From Pseudomonadota bacterium (GTDB lineage: Bacteria > Pseudomonadota > Alphaproteobacteria > Caulobacterales > Caulobacteraceae): a stretch of 64,000 nucleotides of DNA. Position numbers and translations under genes: made by a program. Of this stretch, positions 1-9,071 are shown one piece after another. How positions within the stretch are numbered: position 1 is the stretch's first letter; the number at the start of each line of letters is the position of its first letter. The DNA is taken from NCBI GenBank assembly GCA_020161365.1, contig JAIUNU010000005.1, positions 244,061-308,060 on the forward strand, in the 5' to 3' direction. The notes beneath the pieces are model-generated. The model was not told the origin of the DNA and searched no databases. It was given only the letters and a program-made list of their open reading frames with translations.

Positions 1-246
1 AGCGATCGTGCGCGGGTATGGACGCCTTTGAGGCGCGTCTGGTTCGCTCTGAAGCAAATTTGTGAGCCATCACGCTGATTTCGAAGTCGCCTACGGCTCA
101 AGATGCATGCGGGAGGGACATTTTGAGTGAAATGTCAGCCAGTTTGCCTCGCTGGCGCGTCTGACCGGTCGATGATGGTCATGAGGTGTCGGCCTTGGGG
201 ATAACCGCCACAGGCGGTGGGCGCGATGGCCTCGCATGAGGACCGC
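1..246. other. 5' leader region of the first TBDR
   Basis: No gene is supported here; the short minus-strand frame is a low-complexity shadow. The stretch presumably contains the promoter of the TonB receptor at 247. A GAGGA ribosome site lies at about 237-241. I see none of the palindromes found elsewhere in the window (GATAGT-N4-ACTATC, RutR box, FixK box). Confidence 0.4.
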
Positions 247-2661
247 ATGTCGAACTACCGGTTTTTGATGGCGGGCTGTTCCGCCCTTGTGCTGCTGGCG
301 CACGCGCAACTCGCTTTCGCTGACAAGACCTCGACGCCGTCCGACACGGTTGACGAGATCATCGTCAAGGCGCGCGACAAGGCGGGCCTGCTGGAGAAGC
401 AGCCCAGCAACACTGTCTTTGGCATCGACAAGCCGCTGCTAGAGACGCCGCGCTCGGCCAGCTTCGTCAGCGACGTGACGCTGCAGCGTTATGGGATCGA
501 GACCATCGACGGCCTGACCGCCGTCTCGCCCGGGACCTACACGGCCAGCTTCTACGGCGTGCCCGGCGCACTGAACATCCGCGGCACCCTGGCCGAGAAC
601 TATTTCCGGGGCTTCAAGCGCATCGAGAACCGCGGCACCTACTCGACCCCGATCGGCGCGGCCGATCAGATCCAGGTCGTGCGCGGCCCGCCGGCTCCGA
701 TCTATGGTTCGGGCAAGGTGGGGGGCATGCTCAACTTCATTCCGAAGTCGGGCAAGAACGAGGGCGCCTACCTGACCGAGCCGACCGGCGAGGTCACCCT
801 GACCTACGGCTCGTACAACAAGAAGAACGCTACGGCCCAGCTGGGTCTGCCGGCGAACTTCGGTTCGGTCTCCGGCGGCGTCCACCTGTATGGCGAGGTC
901 GAGGACAGCCACAGCTACTACAAGGGGATCTATCCGCGTCGTCAGACGCTGGAGGCCTCGTCCGATTTCGACCTGGGCAACGGCTGGACCACGGCGTTCG
1001 GCGGCATGTACTACCACTCCGACGGCGACGTGCAGACGCCCGGCTGGAACCGCCTGACGCAGGCCCTGATCGACAACCAGACCTATGTCACCGGTCGCGA
1101 CACCACGCTGAAGGACACTGACGGCAACAGCCGCCTGACGCCGAACGAGGTCGGGTTCTATCCTTATGGCAGCGCCCTCTATCTGGCGTATTACGGCTTC
1201 CCCTCGAGCGACGCCCTGCACACGCTGGACACCGGCGTCGGGACCACCAAGCTGGATCCGCGCACGGTCTATATCAGCGGCGCGGACTTCTCGAAGACCC
1301 GCACCAACACGTTCTACTACGACCTGGCTAAGGCGCTGACGCCTGACAGCACGATCAAGCTGCAGCTGTTCTATGACGACCAGGAGAACAAGCGCTTTGT
1401 CTCGTACGGCTACCCGGCCTGGTTCGACAGCTCGGTCTGGGAAGCGCGCCTGACCTACAACTTCGCCTACGACACCGGGATCGTCAGCTCCAAGTCGTTT
1501 GTCGGCGCGTCGTATCGCAGCTTCGAGGGGCGCCGTCGCGAGAGCTACAACAGCGGCATGATCGCGCTGGACCGCCGCGACATCAGCTTCGGCGCGACCC
1601 CGACCGACATCATCGACAGCCCGTTCTCAACCGAGACCGGCGCCGGCGTGCAAGGCCTGCAGTGGGAGAACGACAACAGGAGCGACTGGACCCAGACGGG
1701 CGTCTTCGCGATGACCGACGTCACGGTGGGCGAGCGCCTGAACCTGATCCTGGGCGGCCGCTACGACGACTACGACGTCACCTCTCAGGACAGCGGCTTC
1801 CTCAGCTACCAGATCGCCGGGCAGCAGAAGGCCAGCAAGGGCAAGTTCACCTACAGCGCCAGCGCGACCTACAAGGCGCCGGGCGGGATCATGCCCTACA
1901 TCACCTACGCCAAGGCCTCCGCCCTGGAGATGAGCCAGGCGGGCGACATCGCGCCTGGCCTGGTGGCCGATCCCAGCGACGCCTGGCTGTCGAACAGCGA
2001 CCTAGCCGAGGCCGGCTTCAAATTCCAGTGGCTGAAGGGCACGCTGGTCGGCTCGCTGGCGGGCTATCGCCAGAACCGCACCCAGCTGACCGGCATCACC
2101 GGCACACCGACCGGCACGCGCGCCAAGGGCGTCGAGCTGGAAGTCCGCTGGCTGGCGAGCGAGAACTTCAGCTTCACCTTCTCGGGCAACACCCAGCACA
2201 CCACCGTGAAGGGGCCGGACAATTCGTTCCAGTACATCCCGGCCTACACCGCCGGCGTGCCGGGCGCTCAGGCCTATGGCGGGACCTATGTGGTCTGGGC
2301 GTTCAGCAGCCTGCCGGGCCGCTCGGGCGACTATGACTACACTCTGATCCCGAAATCGGTGGTCAGCTTCTACGGCGCCTACACCAGCGACGATCATGCC
2401 TGGGGCAAGGTCGGCGGCGCCCTTGGCGTGACTCACGTCACCAAGACCTCAGGCACGGTTCAGAACGCCGTGACCTATCCCGCCTACTGGGTCGCCAACG
2501 GCAGCATCTACTACGAGCACGGCCCGTACACGGCCACGCTCAACGTCGATAACCTGTTCGACAAGCTCTACTTCACGCCCGACGCCGACAGCTACGCCAA
2601 CCTCGGCGTGCTGCCCAGCAAGGGCCGCGAGTGGCGCTTGACCCTGGCGCGGAAGTTCTAG
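247..2661 (+). CDS. TonB-dependent outer-membrane receptor
   Basis: Outer-membrane receptor of 804 aa for active, TonB-energised import. I chose the ATG at 247: it follows a GAGGA ribosome site by five bases, and a signal peptide (SNYRFLMAGCSALVLLAHA) begins directly after it, whereas the upstream GTG at 217 would bury that signal. A plug domain covers roughly residues 50-180, with the typical NIRG and VVRGPPAPIYGSG elements. The beta-barrel follows and ends in a C-terminal aromatic residue (LTLARKF). The MFS gene starts 55 bp downstream on the same strand, followed by catabolic enzymes, so the receptor probably feeds that pathway. The ligand is unknown. Confidence 0.9.
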   Translation: MSNYRFLMAGCSALVLLAHAQLAFADKTSTPSDTVDEIIVKARDKAGLLEKQPSNTVFGIDKPLLETPRSASFVSDVTLQRYGIETIDGLTAVSPGTYTASFYGVPGALNIRGTLAENYFRGFKRIENRGTYSTPIGAADQIQVVRGPPAPIYGSGKVGGMLNFIPKSGKNEGAYLTEPTGEVTLTYGSYNKKNATAQLGLPANFGSVSGGVHLYGEVEDSHSYYKGIYPRRQTLEASSDFDLGNGWTTAFGGMYYHSDGDVQTPGWNRLTQALIDNQTYVTGRDTTLKDTDGNSRLTPNEVGFYPYGSALYLAYYGFPSSDALHTLDTGVGTTKLDPRTVYISGADFSKTRTNTFYYDLAKALTPDSTIKLQLFYDDQENKRFVSYGYPAWFDSSVWEARLTYNFAYDTGIVSSKSFVGASYRSFEGRRRESYNSGMIALDRRDISFGATPTDIIDSPFSTETGAGVQGLQWENDNRSDWTQTGVFAMTDVTVGERLNLILGGRYDDYDVTSQDSGFLSYQIAGQQKASKGKFTYSASATYKAPGGIMPYITYAKASALEMSQAGDIAPGLVADPSDAWLSNSDLAEAGFKFQWLKGTLVGSLAGYRQNRTQLTGITGTPTGTRAKGVELEVRWLASENFSFTFSGNTQHTTVKGPDNSFQYIPAYTAGVPGAQAYGGTYVVWAFSSLPGRSGDYDYTLIPKSVVSFYGAYTSDDHAWGKVGGALGVTHVTKTSGTVQNAVTYPAYWVANGSIYYEHGPYTATLNVDNLFDKLYFTPDADSYANLGVLPSKGREWRLTLARKF

Positions 2662-2716
2662 TTCCCCTGCGGCGCGCCCCGCGAGGGAGCGCGCCGCGAG
2701 CTTACACGGAGGCTCG

Positions 2717-4027
2717 ATGGCGATGTCGACAATCCCATGGCGTTCCTGGACCCTTCTGGGCGCGCTCTCGCTCTTGTTGTTCCTGATCACCGCCTCGACC
2801 TTCTCGTCGCTGGGCGTGATCCTGCCGGCGATGATCAAGGAGCTGCACTGGAGCTTCGCCTCGGCGTTCCTGGGCTTCACCCTCCTCGGGGCGTTTTGCG
2901 GCGGCTCTTCATGGCTGCCGGCTCTGCTGATCCGCAAGATTGGCGTTCGGGCCACGATCCTCGCCGGATCGGCGGTGATGATCGCCGGCTTCCTTTGCCT
3001 GACCATCGCCAAGGGCTTGGCGATCTATCTGGTCGGCACGGCCTTGCTGGGCGTGGGCTATCAGATGATGGCCCTGATCCCGTCCACCCATCTGCTGTCC
3101 ATGCTGTTCAAGAAGCGGGCCCTGCCGTTCGGGATCTATTTCACCATCGGCTCTCTGGGCGGCGTCGCCGGGCCGTGGATGGCGCTGGGCGGCATGGAGA
3201 TCGCCGGCGGCGGGTGGCGGTCTTACTGGATCTGGCAGGCCGTCGCCTCGGCCGTGGTCGGCGCGCTCGCCGCAGCTCTGGTCGGGGGCAAGGCTTGGCT
3301 GGAGAAGGCCGCCGTCGAGACGGACAGGGCCGTCGCCGAAGACGCCGCCCGTCAGCCGGCCAACGCCCGCGTCTATCGCACCCAAGCCGACTGGACCGTG
3401 AGGGAAGCGATCCGCACGCCGCAGTTCTATGTGATCGTCGCGGCCTATTTCGCGCATCTGCTGGGCGGGGTCACCGCCGTCAGCCTCGCGCCCAGCCACT
3501 TCAGCGAGATCGGCGTGGCCTCCGCAGTGGCGGTCGCGGCGCTAAGTCTGGAATCCTTGATGCAGGTCGTGGCCCGCATGAGCGGTGGCCTGCTGGGCGA
3601 TCGCATCGACCCGCGCTGGCTGCTCGCAGGCGCGCAGGGGATGATGGCCGCGGGCCTGCTGGCCCTGGCCAACGCGGTGACCTGGCCGATGATGGTGATC
3701 TTCGCCCTCGGCGTCGGCGTCGGCTTCGGCATGACCGTGCTCGCCGTCAGCATCCTTCTGCTCAACTACTATGGCCGTCGGAACAATCTCGAGCTTTTCT
3801 CGATGGTCTGCCTGGTCGGGGCCGTCTCCGCCCTGGGCCCCGTGATTGGTGGGTTCATGCGCGACCGCCTGGGCGGCTTCGCTCCGACCTTCCAGATCTT
3901 CGCGGCCATCATCGGCGTAATCTTCGTGGCGGCCCTGTTCATGCGTCCGCCGCGCAAGGCCACCGAGGAAGCCACCGCCGCGCCGATCCCGGCGCCGACG
4001 CCCGTCCTGCTGCGCGACGCGGCCTAA
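2717..4027 (+). CDS. MFS transporter
   Basis: Inner-membrane major facilitator of 436 aa with about twelve hydrophobic segments and a central hydrophilic loop near residues 195-235. A clear GGAGG lies five bases before the ATG at 2717. It sits between the TonB receptor and the RutA-like monooxygenase, 22 bp before the latter. The natural reading is that it carries the receptor's substrate from periplasm to cytoplasm. Nothing in the sequence identifies the substrate. Pairing of a TBDR with a dedicated MFS is repeated at 20.4-25 kb. Confidence 0.85.
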   Translation: MAMSTIPWRSWTLLGALSLLLFLITASTFSSLGVILPAMIKELHWSFASAFLGFTLLGAFCGGSSWLPALLIRKIGVRATILAGSAVMIAGFLCLTIAKGLAIYLVGTALLGVGYQMMALIPSTHLLSMLFKKRALPFGIYFTIGSLGGVAGPWMALGGMEIAGGGWRSYWIWQAVASAVVGALAAALVGGKAWLEKAAVETDRAVAEDAARQPANARVYRTQADWTVREAIRTPQFYVIVAAYFAHLLGGVTAVSLAPSHFSEIGVASAVAVAALSLESLMQVVARMSGGLLGDRIDPRWLLAGAQGMMAAGLLALANAVTWPMMVIFALGVGVGFGMTVLAVSILLLNYYGRRNNLELFSMVCLVGAVSALGPVIGGFMRDRLGGFAPTFQIFAAIIGVIFVAALFMRPPRKATEEATAAPIPAPTPVLLRDAA

Positions 4028-4048
4028 GACAGTTCAGGGAGTAACGCC

Positions 4049-5113
4049 ATGTTCCACCGTCCTTCCCAGCACAAGGATTTCGGGGTGTTCCTGCCGGTCG
4101 CCAACGGCGGATGGATCATCTCCAAGACCGCCCCGACGCTCGACGGCCTCTACGCCCAGAACCGCGCGGCGGCCGTGAAGGCCGACGAAGTCGGCATGGA
4201 TTTCGTGATGTCGATGGGCAAGTTCCGTGGCTTCGGCGGCGAGACCGACCATTGGGGCACCGCGCTGGAGTCCGTCACCATGATGGCCGGCATCGCCGAG
4301 GCCACCAAGAACGTGAAGATCTGGGCGACCATCCACCCCCTGCTGCAGAACCCGGCCGTAGCGGCCAAGATGATCGCCACCCTGGACCACATCAGCGGCG
4401 GACGGGCGGGCCTCAACATCGTGGCCGGCGCCTACAAGGGCGAGTTCGACCAGATGGGCGCGTGGGACGACTCAATGACTCACGACGACCGCTACGCCCT
4501 GACCGAGGAATGGACCACGATCGTCAAGCGCCTGTGGTCCGAGGACAGCGTCGACTTCAACGGCAAGTACTTCACGATGAAGGACTGCCAGTCCAAGCCC
4601 AAGCCGCTGTCCAAGCCGCGCCCGGACCTGGTCTGCGCGGGCATGAGCGACCGGGGCTTCCAGTTCTCGGTGCGCGAGGCCGACATCTGCTTCATCGGCG
4701 GCCGCACGCCCGACGAGCGTCGCGACGCCTCGCTGCGCGCCAAGAAGGCCGCCGAGGCGATGGGCAAGTCCATCAAGACCTTCGCCATGTGCACGGTGGT
4801 CCATGGCGACACCGATGCTGACGCCGAGGCCAGGGTCGAGCACTACAAGAGCGGCGCGGACATGGGCGCGATCCTGGCCATGCTGGAAAGCTGGGGCGTG
4901 CCGGCCGAGAAGCTGTCGAGCGTGGCGGCGGCGCAAGGCGCGTTCATGACCCAGACCGTGGTGGGGTCGCCCAAGACCTGCGCGGCGCAGATCGAGGAGT
5001 TCCTGCGCTACTGCGAGCTGGACGGGCTGATGATGATCTTCCCGGACTATGTCGAAGGGCTGACCATGTTCGGCGCCGAGATCCTGCCGGGCCTGAGGGC
5101 GGTGTTCCAGTGA
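4049..5113 (+). CDS. RutA-like luciferase-family flavin monooxygenase (paralogue)
   Basis: FMN-dependent monooxygenase of the bacterial luciferase-like superfamily, 354 aa. It shares landmarks with RutA (GVFLPVANGGWIIS near residue 12, then MGKFRGFGGETDHWG), and lies beside a RutB-like hydrolase and a RutF-like reductase. RutA opens the uracil ring between N3 and C4. This protein is clearly diverged from the canonical RutA at 26028-27101 (for example VANGGW where RutA has IGNNGW), so a different N-heterocycle or amide is likely. It overlaps the next gene by GTGA, indicating translational coupling. Function beyond the family is inference. Confidence 0.85.
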   Translation: MFHRPSQHKDFGVFLPVANGGWIISKTAPTLDGLYAQNRAAAVKADEVGMDFVMSMGKFRGFGGETDHWGTALESVTMMAGIAEATKNVKIWATIHPLLQNPAVAAKMIATLDHISGGRAGLNIVAGAYKGEFDQMGAWDDSMTHDDRYALTEEWTTIVKRLWSEDSVDFNGKYFTMKDCQSKPKPLSKPRPDLVCAGMSDRGFQFSVREADICFIGGRTPDERRDASLRAKKAAEAMGKSIKTFAMCTVVHGDTDADAEARVEHYKSGADMGAILAMLESWGVPAEKLSSVAAAQGAFMTQTVVGSPKTCAAQIEEFLRYCELDGLMMIFPDYVEGLTMFGAEILPGLRAVFQ

Positions 5114-5763
5114 ACGCGATGACGACAGCGGCGGGCGTGACCGATGGGTTGAAGGCCTGGATCGCACCGGCGCGGACGGCGGTTCTGGTTATCGACATCC
5201 AGGTCGACTTCGCCTCGCCCGAGGGCGCTTTGGGCGCCTATGTCGACATGGGGGGCGTCCAGCCGGCCGTCGCGGCGGCCGAGCGCCTGGTCCGAGCCGC
5301 GAGAGCGGCCGGCGTGCCGGTCGTCTTCATCGGCCTATTCACGACGCCCGAAACCGACTCTCCGACTTGGCTTGAGCGCATGCGTCGTCGCGGGGGCGAC
5401 CCGGATAATGAGAGCGCCCTGTGCCGCGCCGGCGAAGTCGGCTCAGACTTCTACGGACCTCGGCCGCTGGAGGGCGAACGTGTCGTGCGGAAAACTCGCT
5501 ACAGCGGCTTTGTCGGCACGGATCTCGACTTGCATTTGAAGGCGCTGGGCGTCGACACGCTGGTGGTGGCGGGGGTGACCACCGAGTGCTGCGTCGACAG
5601 CACCGTCCGCGACGCCTTCAGCCTAGACTACCACGTCTTCGTCGCCGCCGACGCCTGCGCGGCCTACGAGGCGGACCTCCACGCTGCGTCGCTGAAGGTC
5701 ATGGAGCTCAACAGCGCCATCCTGACCGACGCGAACGCGGTCGCCGAAGCCTGGGGCGTTTGA
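5110..5763 (+). CDS. RutB-like isochorismatase-family amidohydrolase
   Basis: Cysteine hydrolase of 217 aa. The catalytic triad of the isochorismatase-like fold is visible: Asp29 (VIDIQVDF), Lys128 (VVRKTRYSGF) and Cys161 (TTECCVDS). The block around Lys128 closely matches RutB, which hydrolyses peroxyureidoacrylate or ureidoacrylate. Its GTG start at 5110 overlaps the stop of the RutA-like gene; an in-frame ATG at 5119 is an alternative. By position it should hydrolyse the product of the RutA-like monooxygenase. Other members of the family cleave maleamate, carbamoylsarcosine or nicotinamide, so the exact amide is open. Confidence 0.85.
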   Translation: MNAMTTAAGVTDGLKAWIAPARTAVLVIDIQVDFASPEGALGAYVDMGGVQPAVAAAERLVRAARAAGVPVVFIGLFTTPETDSPTWLERMRRRGGDPDNESALCRAGEVGSDFYGPRPLEGERVVRKTRYSGFVGTDLDLHLKALGVDTLVVAGVTTECCVDSTVRDAFSLDYHVFVAADACAAYEADLHAASLKVMELNSAILTDANAVAEAWGV

Positions 5764-5764
5764 G

Positions 5765-7165
5765 ATGGCGGACGGATTTCCCAATCTCCAGGCCGTCGCG
5801 CCCTACACTGTCACCGAGGCCGACAGGGCCGCCATCGCCGCCGCCATCGACGAGGACGAGATCGTCCAACTGGCCCTGACCCTGGGCAACATCCCAGCGC
5901 CGTCCGGCAAGGAGCTGGAGGTCGCCAACTACGTCTACGACTGGATGGCGCGCGAGGGCTTCTCGCCGCGCAAGGTCGGGGCGACGCCCGAGCGGCCGAA
6001 CGTCATCGGGACGTACGGCGGCAAGGGCCCAAACACCATTGGGGGCAAGAACCTGCTGTTCACGGCGCACCTCGACACCGAGGCGCCGACCTGGAACCCC
6101 GATCTCGACGCCTACAAGTATGCGCCCGAGACCCTGGCCAATCCCGAGTGGGAAAAGTGCTGGCTGGAGGACGGCAAGCTCTTCGGCTACCCGATCGCCA
6201 ATGATCGCGGCCCCATGAGCTGCTTTCTGATCGCGGCCAAGGCGTTGAAGACGGCCGGCTACGATCTGGCCGGCAAGATGTACCTGACCGCCTGTCCAGG
6301 CGAGATCGGTCCCGAGCCGATCGAGGAGCACCGGGGCGTGGCCTACATGGGCAAGGACATCGGCGCCCATTACCTGTTTCACCATGGCGGCGTCGCGCCC
6401 GACTACGCCATCGCGGCCGAGGGCTGTGATTTCGGCCTGACCTGGGTGGGCTGCGGCTATGCGGTGTTCCGCTTCCGTGTGTGGGGCGAGGGTGTCTTCA
6501 CCCCGCTGCTGGAGCAGCCGGCGACCTCGGCGGAGCATCCGAACCCGATCTACAAGCTCGGCCGGCTGACCGACGCCATCCACGCCTGGAGCGGCGAATG
6601 GGAAAAGGCCAGCCGCTACGAAAGCGCCGGCGGCGTCGCCCAGCCCAAGTCGCAGATCGCCTCGGTGCGCGGCGGCATTCCCTACGCCTTCGGGGCGGGC
6701 ACCGAGCTGGTGAACCTCTATCTGGAAGTGGGGCTCAGCCCGAAACAGCGCGTGGCCGACGCCCAGCACTCGCTCGAGAAGATGGTGCGGGACGCCGGCC
6801 TCGGTCGGATCGAGATCGAGCCGGTGGTCGTGCGCCACGGCTTCGAGGCCGACGCCACCGAGGTGGCGCCGCTGGTGGGCGCTGTCGACGTGGCCACCCA
6901 GCTGGGTCTTGGCCATCCGGTCGCCTTGGCCAATCCGGTCTATTCGAGCATGTGGCGCGACCACAATGTCTTCAACATGCACCGCATTCCGGCCATCACC
7001 ACAGGCTTCCGTCGCTGGCGGCCGACGCCGAAGGATCTGGTCGACAGCGCCCTGATCTACGCGCTCACGGCCCTCGCCGTCTGCGGCCGGGCGAGTCCGG
7101 AGGAGGGCGCGGCGCGCCCCGCCTCCGCCGTCTATCCGGACAATCCTTTCGGGGCCGAGGCATGA
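5765..7165 (+). CDS. M20-family metal-dependent amidohydrolase/peptidase
   Basis: Zinc-type hydrolase of 466 aa. M20 family landmarks are in order: FTAHLDTEAPTW (metal His and Asp), NDRGPMSCF (bridging Asp), CPGEIGPEP (catalytic Glu), AAEGCDFG, and a late metal His in NVFNMHRIP. No signal peptide is seen, so it acts in the cytoplasm. The ATG lies one base after the preceding stop, and the 3' end overlaps the flavin reductase by ATGA, so it belongs to the operon. Characterised rut operons have no M20 enzyme; here it probably cleaves an N-acyl or N-carbamoyl intermediate. That role is inferred from position only. Confidence 0.8.
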   Translation: MADGFPNLQAVAPYTVTEADRAAIAAAIDEDEIVQLALTLGNIPAPSGKELEVANYVYDWMAREGFSPRKVGATPERPNVIGTYGGKGPNTIGGKNLLFTAHLDTEAPTWNPDLDAYKYAPETLANPEWEKCWLEDGKLFGYPIANDRGPMSCFLIAAKALKTAGYDLAGKMYLTACPGEIGPEPIEEHRGVAYMGKDIGAHYLFHHGGVAPDYAIAAEGCDFGLTWVGCGYAVFRFRVWGEGVFTPLLEQPATSAEHPNPIYKLGRLTDAIHAWSGEWEKASRYESAGGVAQPKSQIASVRGGIPYAFGAGTELVNLYLEVGLSPKQRVADAQHSLEKMVRDAGLGRIEIEPVVVRHGFEADATEVAPLVGAVDVATQLGLGHPVALANPVYSSMWRDHNVFNMHRIPAITTGFRRWRPTPKDLVDSALIYALTALAVCGRASPEEGAARPASAVYPDNPFGAEA

Positions 7166-7656
7166 GCGCGGCGCTTCAATCGCAGGCGCCCGAGCCCGCC
7201 GACTTCCGCAAGGCGATGGGCAGTTTCGCGGCCGGGGTCACGGTGGTGACCGCTTGCCATGAGGGGCGGCTGGTCGGCACGACCGTCAGCGCCTTCAGTT
7301 CGGTGTCGATGGACCCGCCGCTGGTCATGGTCTGCCTCAAGCGCGACAGCCGGACCCTGGCGGCCGTGAAGCCGGCGCAGCGGTTCTGCGTCAACATCCT
7401 GGCGCGCGAGCAGGGGGATCTCGCCTACCGCTTCGCCAAGAGCGGCGCCGACGATCGCTTCGCCCTGACCGCCGTCGAGGCGGGAGTCTGCGGCGCCCCG
7501 TTGCTGGCTGGAGCTGTCGCGGCCGTGGAGTGCGCGCTGCACGCTGTCCACGACGGCGGCGATCATGAAATTCTGGTCGGCCGCGTGCTGCGCGTGACGA
7601 CCGACGAGACCAAGGCGCCGCTCGTCTATGTGCGCGGCGGCTTTCTGGACACCTAG
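7162..7656 (+). CDS. RutF/HpaC-like flavin reductase
   Basis: NAD(P)H:flavin oxidoreductase of 164 aa. It begins with the family pattern FRKAMGSFAAGVTVVTA, continues with GTTVSAFSSVSMDPPLVMVCL and FCVNILA, and ends with the usual YVRGGF. It supplies reduced FMN to a two-component monooxygenase. Being the only such reductase in the window, it can be proposed to serve the RutA-like enzyme at 4049. It could also serve the canonical RutA at 26 kb, whose operon lacks rutF. The start ATG overlaps the previous stop (ATGA). Confidence 0.85.
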   Translation: MSAALQSQAPEPADFRKAMGSFAAGVTVVTACHEGRLVGTTVSAFSSVSMDPPLVMVCLKRDSRTLAAVKPAQRFCVNILAREQGDLAYRFAKSGADDRFALTAVEAGVCGAPLLAGAVAAVECALHAVHDGGDHEILVGRVLRVTTDETKAPLVYVRGGFLDT

Positions 7657-7667
7657 TGGAGTTTCGC

Positions 7668-8480
7668 ATGGCCTACGACGTGCTCGACGTGAAGCCCATG
7701 ACCCGCCGGATCGGCGCGGAGGTCTTTGGGGTCGACCTGGGCAAACCGCTCTCGAATCGTCAGTTCGAGGAGATCTACCAAGCGCTCACCCAGCACCAGG
7801 TGATCTTCTTCCGCGATCAGGACATGTCGCACGAGGCGCACAAGGATCTCGGGCGCAAGTTCGGCGACCTGGCGATCCATTCGGGCGTCCCGGGCCTGCC
7901 GGATCATCCCGAGATCGTGGCCATCCACGCCGACGCCAATTCCAAGTTCGTGGCCGGCGAGACCTGGCACTCGGACCTGACCTGCGATCCGGAGCCGCCG
8001 CTGGGCAGCATCCTCTACATGAAGGTCCTGCCGGAGCATGGCGGCGACACCTGCTTCGCCAGCATGTACTGGGCCTACGACACGCTGTCCGACAGGATGA
8101 AGGCCTATCTGGAAGGCCTGCACGCCGTCCACGACGCCAACCCCGTCTATAAGGCGATCTTCCCGGACATCGACCGGCAGTACAATTGCTCGACCCACCC
8201 AATCGTGCGCACGCATCCTGTCAGCGGCCGCAAGAGCCTGTTCGTCAATCCGTCCTACACGACCCACATCGTCGGCGTGTCCAAGGCCGAGAGCAATGCG
8301 ATCCTGAACTTCCTCTACCAGCACGCCAGCAATCCGGATTTCCAGGTCCGCTTCCGCTGGCGGCCGAACTCGGTGGCGTTCTGGGACAACCGCTGCACCT
8401 GGCACCAGGCGATCTGGGATTATTTCCCGGACACCCGCACCGGCTATCGCGTCACGGTCGCCGGCGACAAGCCGTTCTGA
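7668..8480 (+). CDS. TauD/TfdA-family 2-oxoglutarate dioxygenase
   Basis: Fe(II)/2-oxoglutarate-dependent dioxygenase of 270 aa. The iron triad is visible as His101-x-Asp103 (WHSDLTC) and His246 (NRCTWHQA), with a downstream Arg261 suited to bind 2-oxoglutarate. I prefer the ATG at 7668 over the GTG at 7656 because GGAG lies seven bases before it. It is the last gene of the 0.2-8.5 kb run and is followed by a terminator. Related enzymes hydroxylate taurine, alkyl sulfates, phenoxyacetates or N-alkyl groups; here the substrate is unknown. Confidence 0.85.
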   Translation: MAYDVLDVKPMTRRIGAEVFGVDLGKPLSNRQFEEIYQALTQHQVIFFRDQDMSHEAHKDLGRKFGDLAIHSGVPGLPDHPEIVAIHADANSKFVAGETWHSDLTCDPEPPLGSILYMKVLPEHGGDTCFASMYWAYDTLSDRMKAYLEGLHAVHDANPVYKAIFPDIDRQYNCSTHPIVRTHPVSGRKSLFVNPSYTTHIVGVSKAESNAILNFLYQHASNPDFQVRFRWRPNSVAFWDNRCTWHQAIWDYFPDTRTGYRVTVAGDKPF

Positions 8481-8493
8481 CAAGACATGAAAA

Positions 8494-8520
8494 AGCGCCG
8501 CCGTGAGCAACGGCGGCGCT
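8494..8520 (-). terminator. intrinsic terminator of the VOC/SDR/TauD unit
   Basis: Perfect 11-bp stem (AGCGCCGCCGT / ACGGCGGCGCT) with a 5-nt loop. Read on the minus strand it is followed by five T. It lies 44 bp past the minus-strand VOC stop. Confidence 0.8.
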
Positions 8521-8535
8521 GCCTGGCCTGTCGCG

Positions 8536-8562
8536 ACGCCGCGCCCGATGGCGCGGCGTTTT
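8536..8562 (+). terminator. intrinsic terminator after TauD-type gene
   Basis: 10-bp stem (ACGCCGCGCC / GGCGCGGCGT) with loop CGAT, followed by three further T on the plus strand. It faces the terminator at 8494-8520 and touches the 3' end of the convergent VOC gene. Confidence 0.6.
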
Positions 8563-8563
8563 A

Positions 8564-9049
8564 CTATTCGCGGGTGAAGTCCGTCGGGATCTGCGGGTCA
8601 GGTCCAGCCTTGCCCCACAGCACGATCTCGTTGCCCCACGGGTCGCGGAAGGCGTGATTGTAGCCGTTGAATTCCTTCCAGTAGTGGTTCTTCCACAGCA
8701 CGGTTGCGCCCAGGCGCTCGGCGGTCCCGAGGATGCGTTCGGCGCTATCGTCGTCGCTGATCAGCACCCAGACGCGCGGCTTGCGGCCCTCGGCGCTCAG
8801 CGTGCGGGGCTCGACCCCCTCCGGCTCCGGATGGGGGCGGGCGTTGGCGGCCTTGAAGATGCCCAGGTGCAGGTTGCCGATCTGGCTGTCGCTCCCGTCG
8901 GGTTGCTTGAAGAAGCCGCCGGGCACCATGCGGTGGTAGACGCCTTGCGGGCGGGCGTCGTTCTGCCAGCCGAAGACCTCGGCGTAGAAGTCGCCGGCGG
9001 TGGAAGGGTCGTCGGAGGCCAGGTCGACGAAGATCAGGGTGTTGGTCAA
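8564..9049 (-). CDS. VOC-superfamily (glyoxalase/bleomycin-resistance fold) protein
   Basis: Small protein of 161 aa with the vicinal-oxygen-chelate pattern: an N-terminal block beginning IFVDLASDDPSTAGDFYAEVFGW and a C-terminal block with NHAFRDPWGNEIVLW. The family includes glyoxalases, extradiol dioxygenases and metal-binding resistance proteins. It is the last gene of the minus-strand unit TauD-SDR-VOC and starts 22 bp after the SDR stop. It may act on the same catabolic substrate, but no specific activity can be assigned. Confidence 0.75.
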   Translation of the reverse strand: MTNTLIFVDLASDDPSTAGDFYAEVFGWQNDARPQGVYHRMVPGGFFKQPDGSDSQIGNLHLGIFKAANARPHPEPEGVEPRTLSAEGRKPRVWVLISDDDSAERILGTAERLGATVLWKNHYWKEFNGYNHAFRDPWGNEIVLWGKAGPDPQIPTDFTRE

Positions 9050-9071
9050 GGCATGCGCTCGCGTTAGGGGT

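Noticed and set aside
4049..5113. Calling this gene rutA
   Set aside because: The canonical RutA is at 26028-27101; this copy differs in key stretches and lies in another operon.
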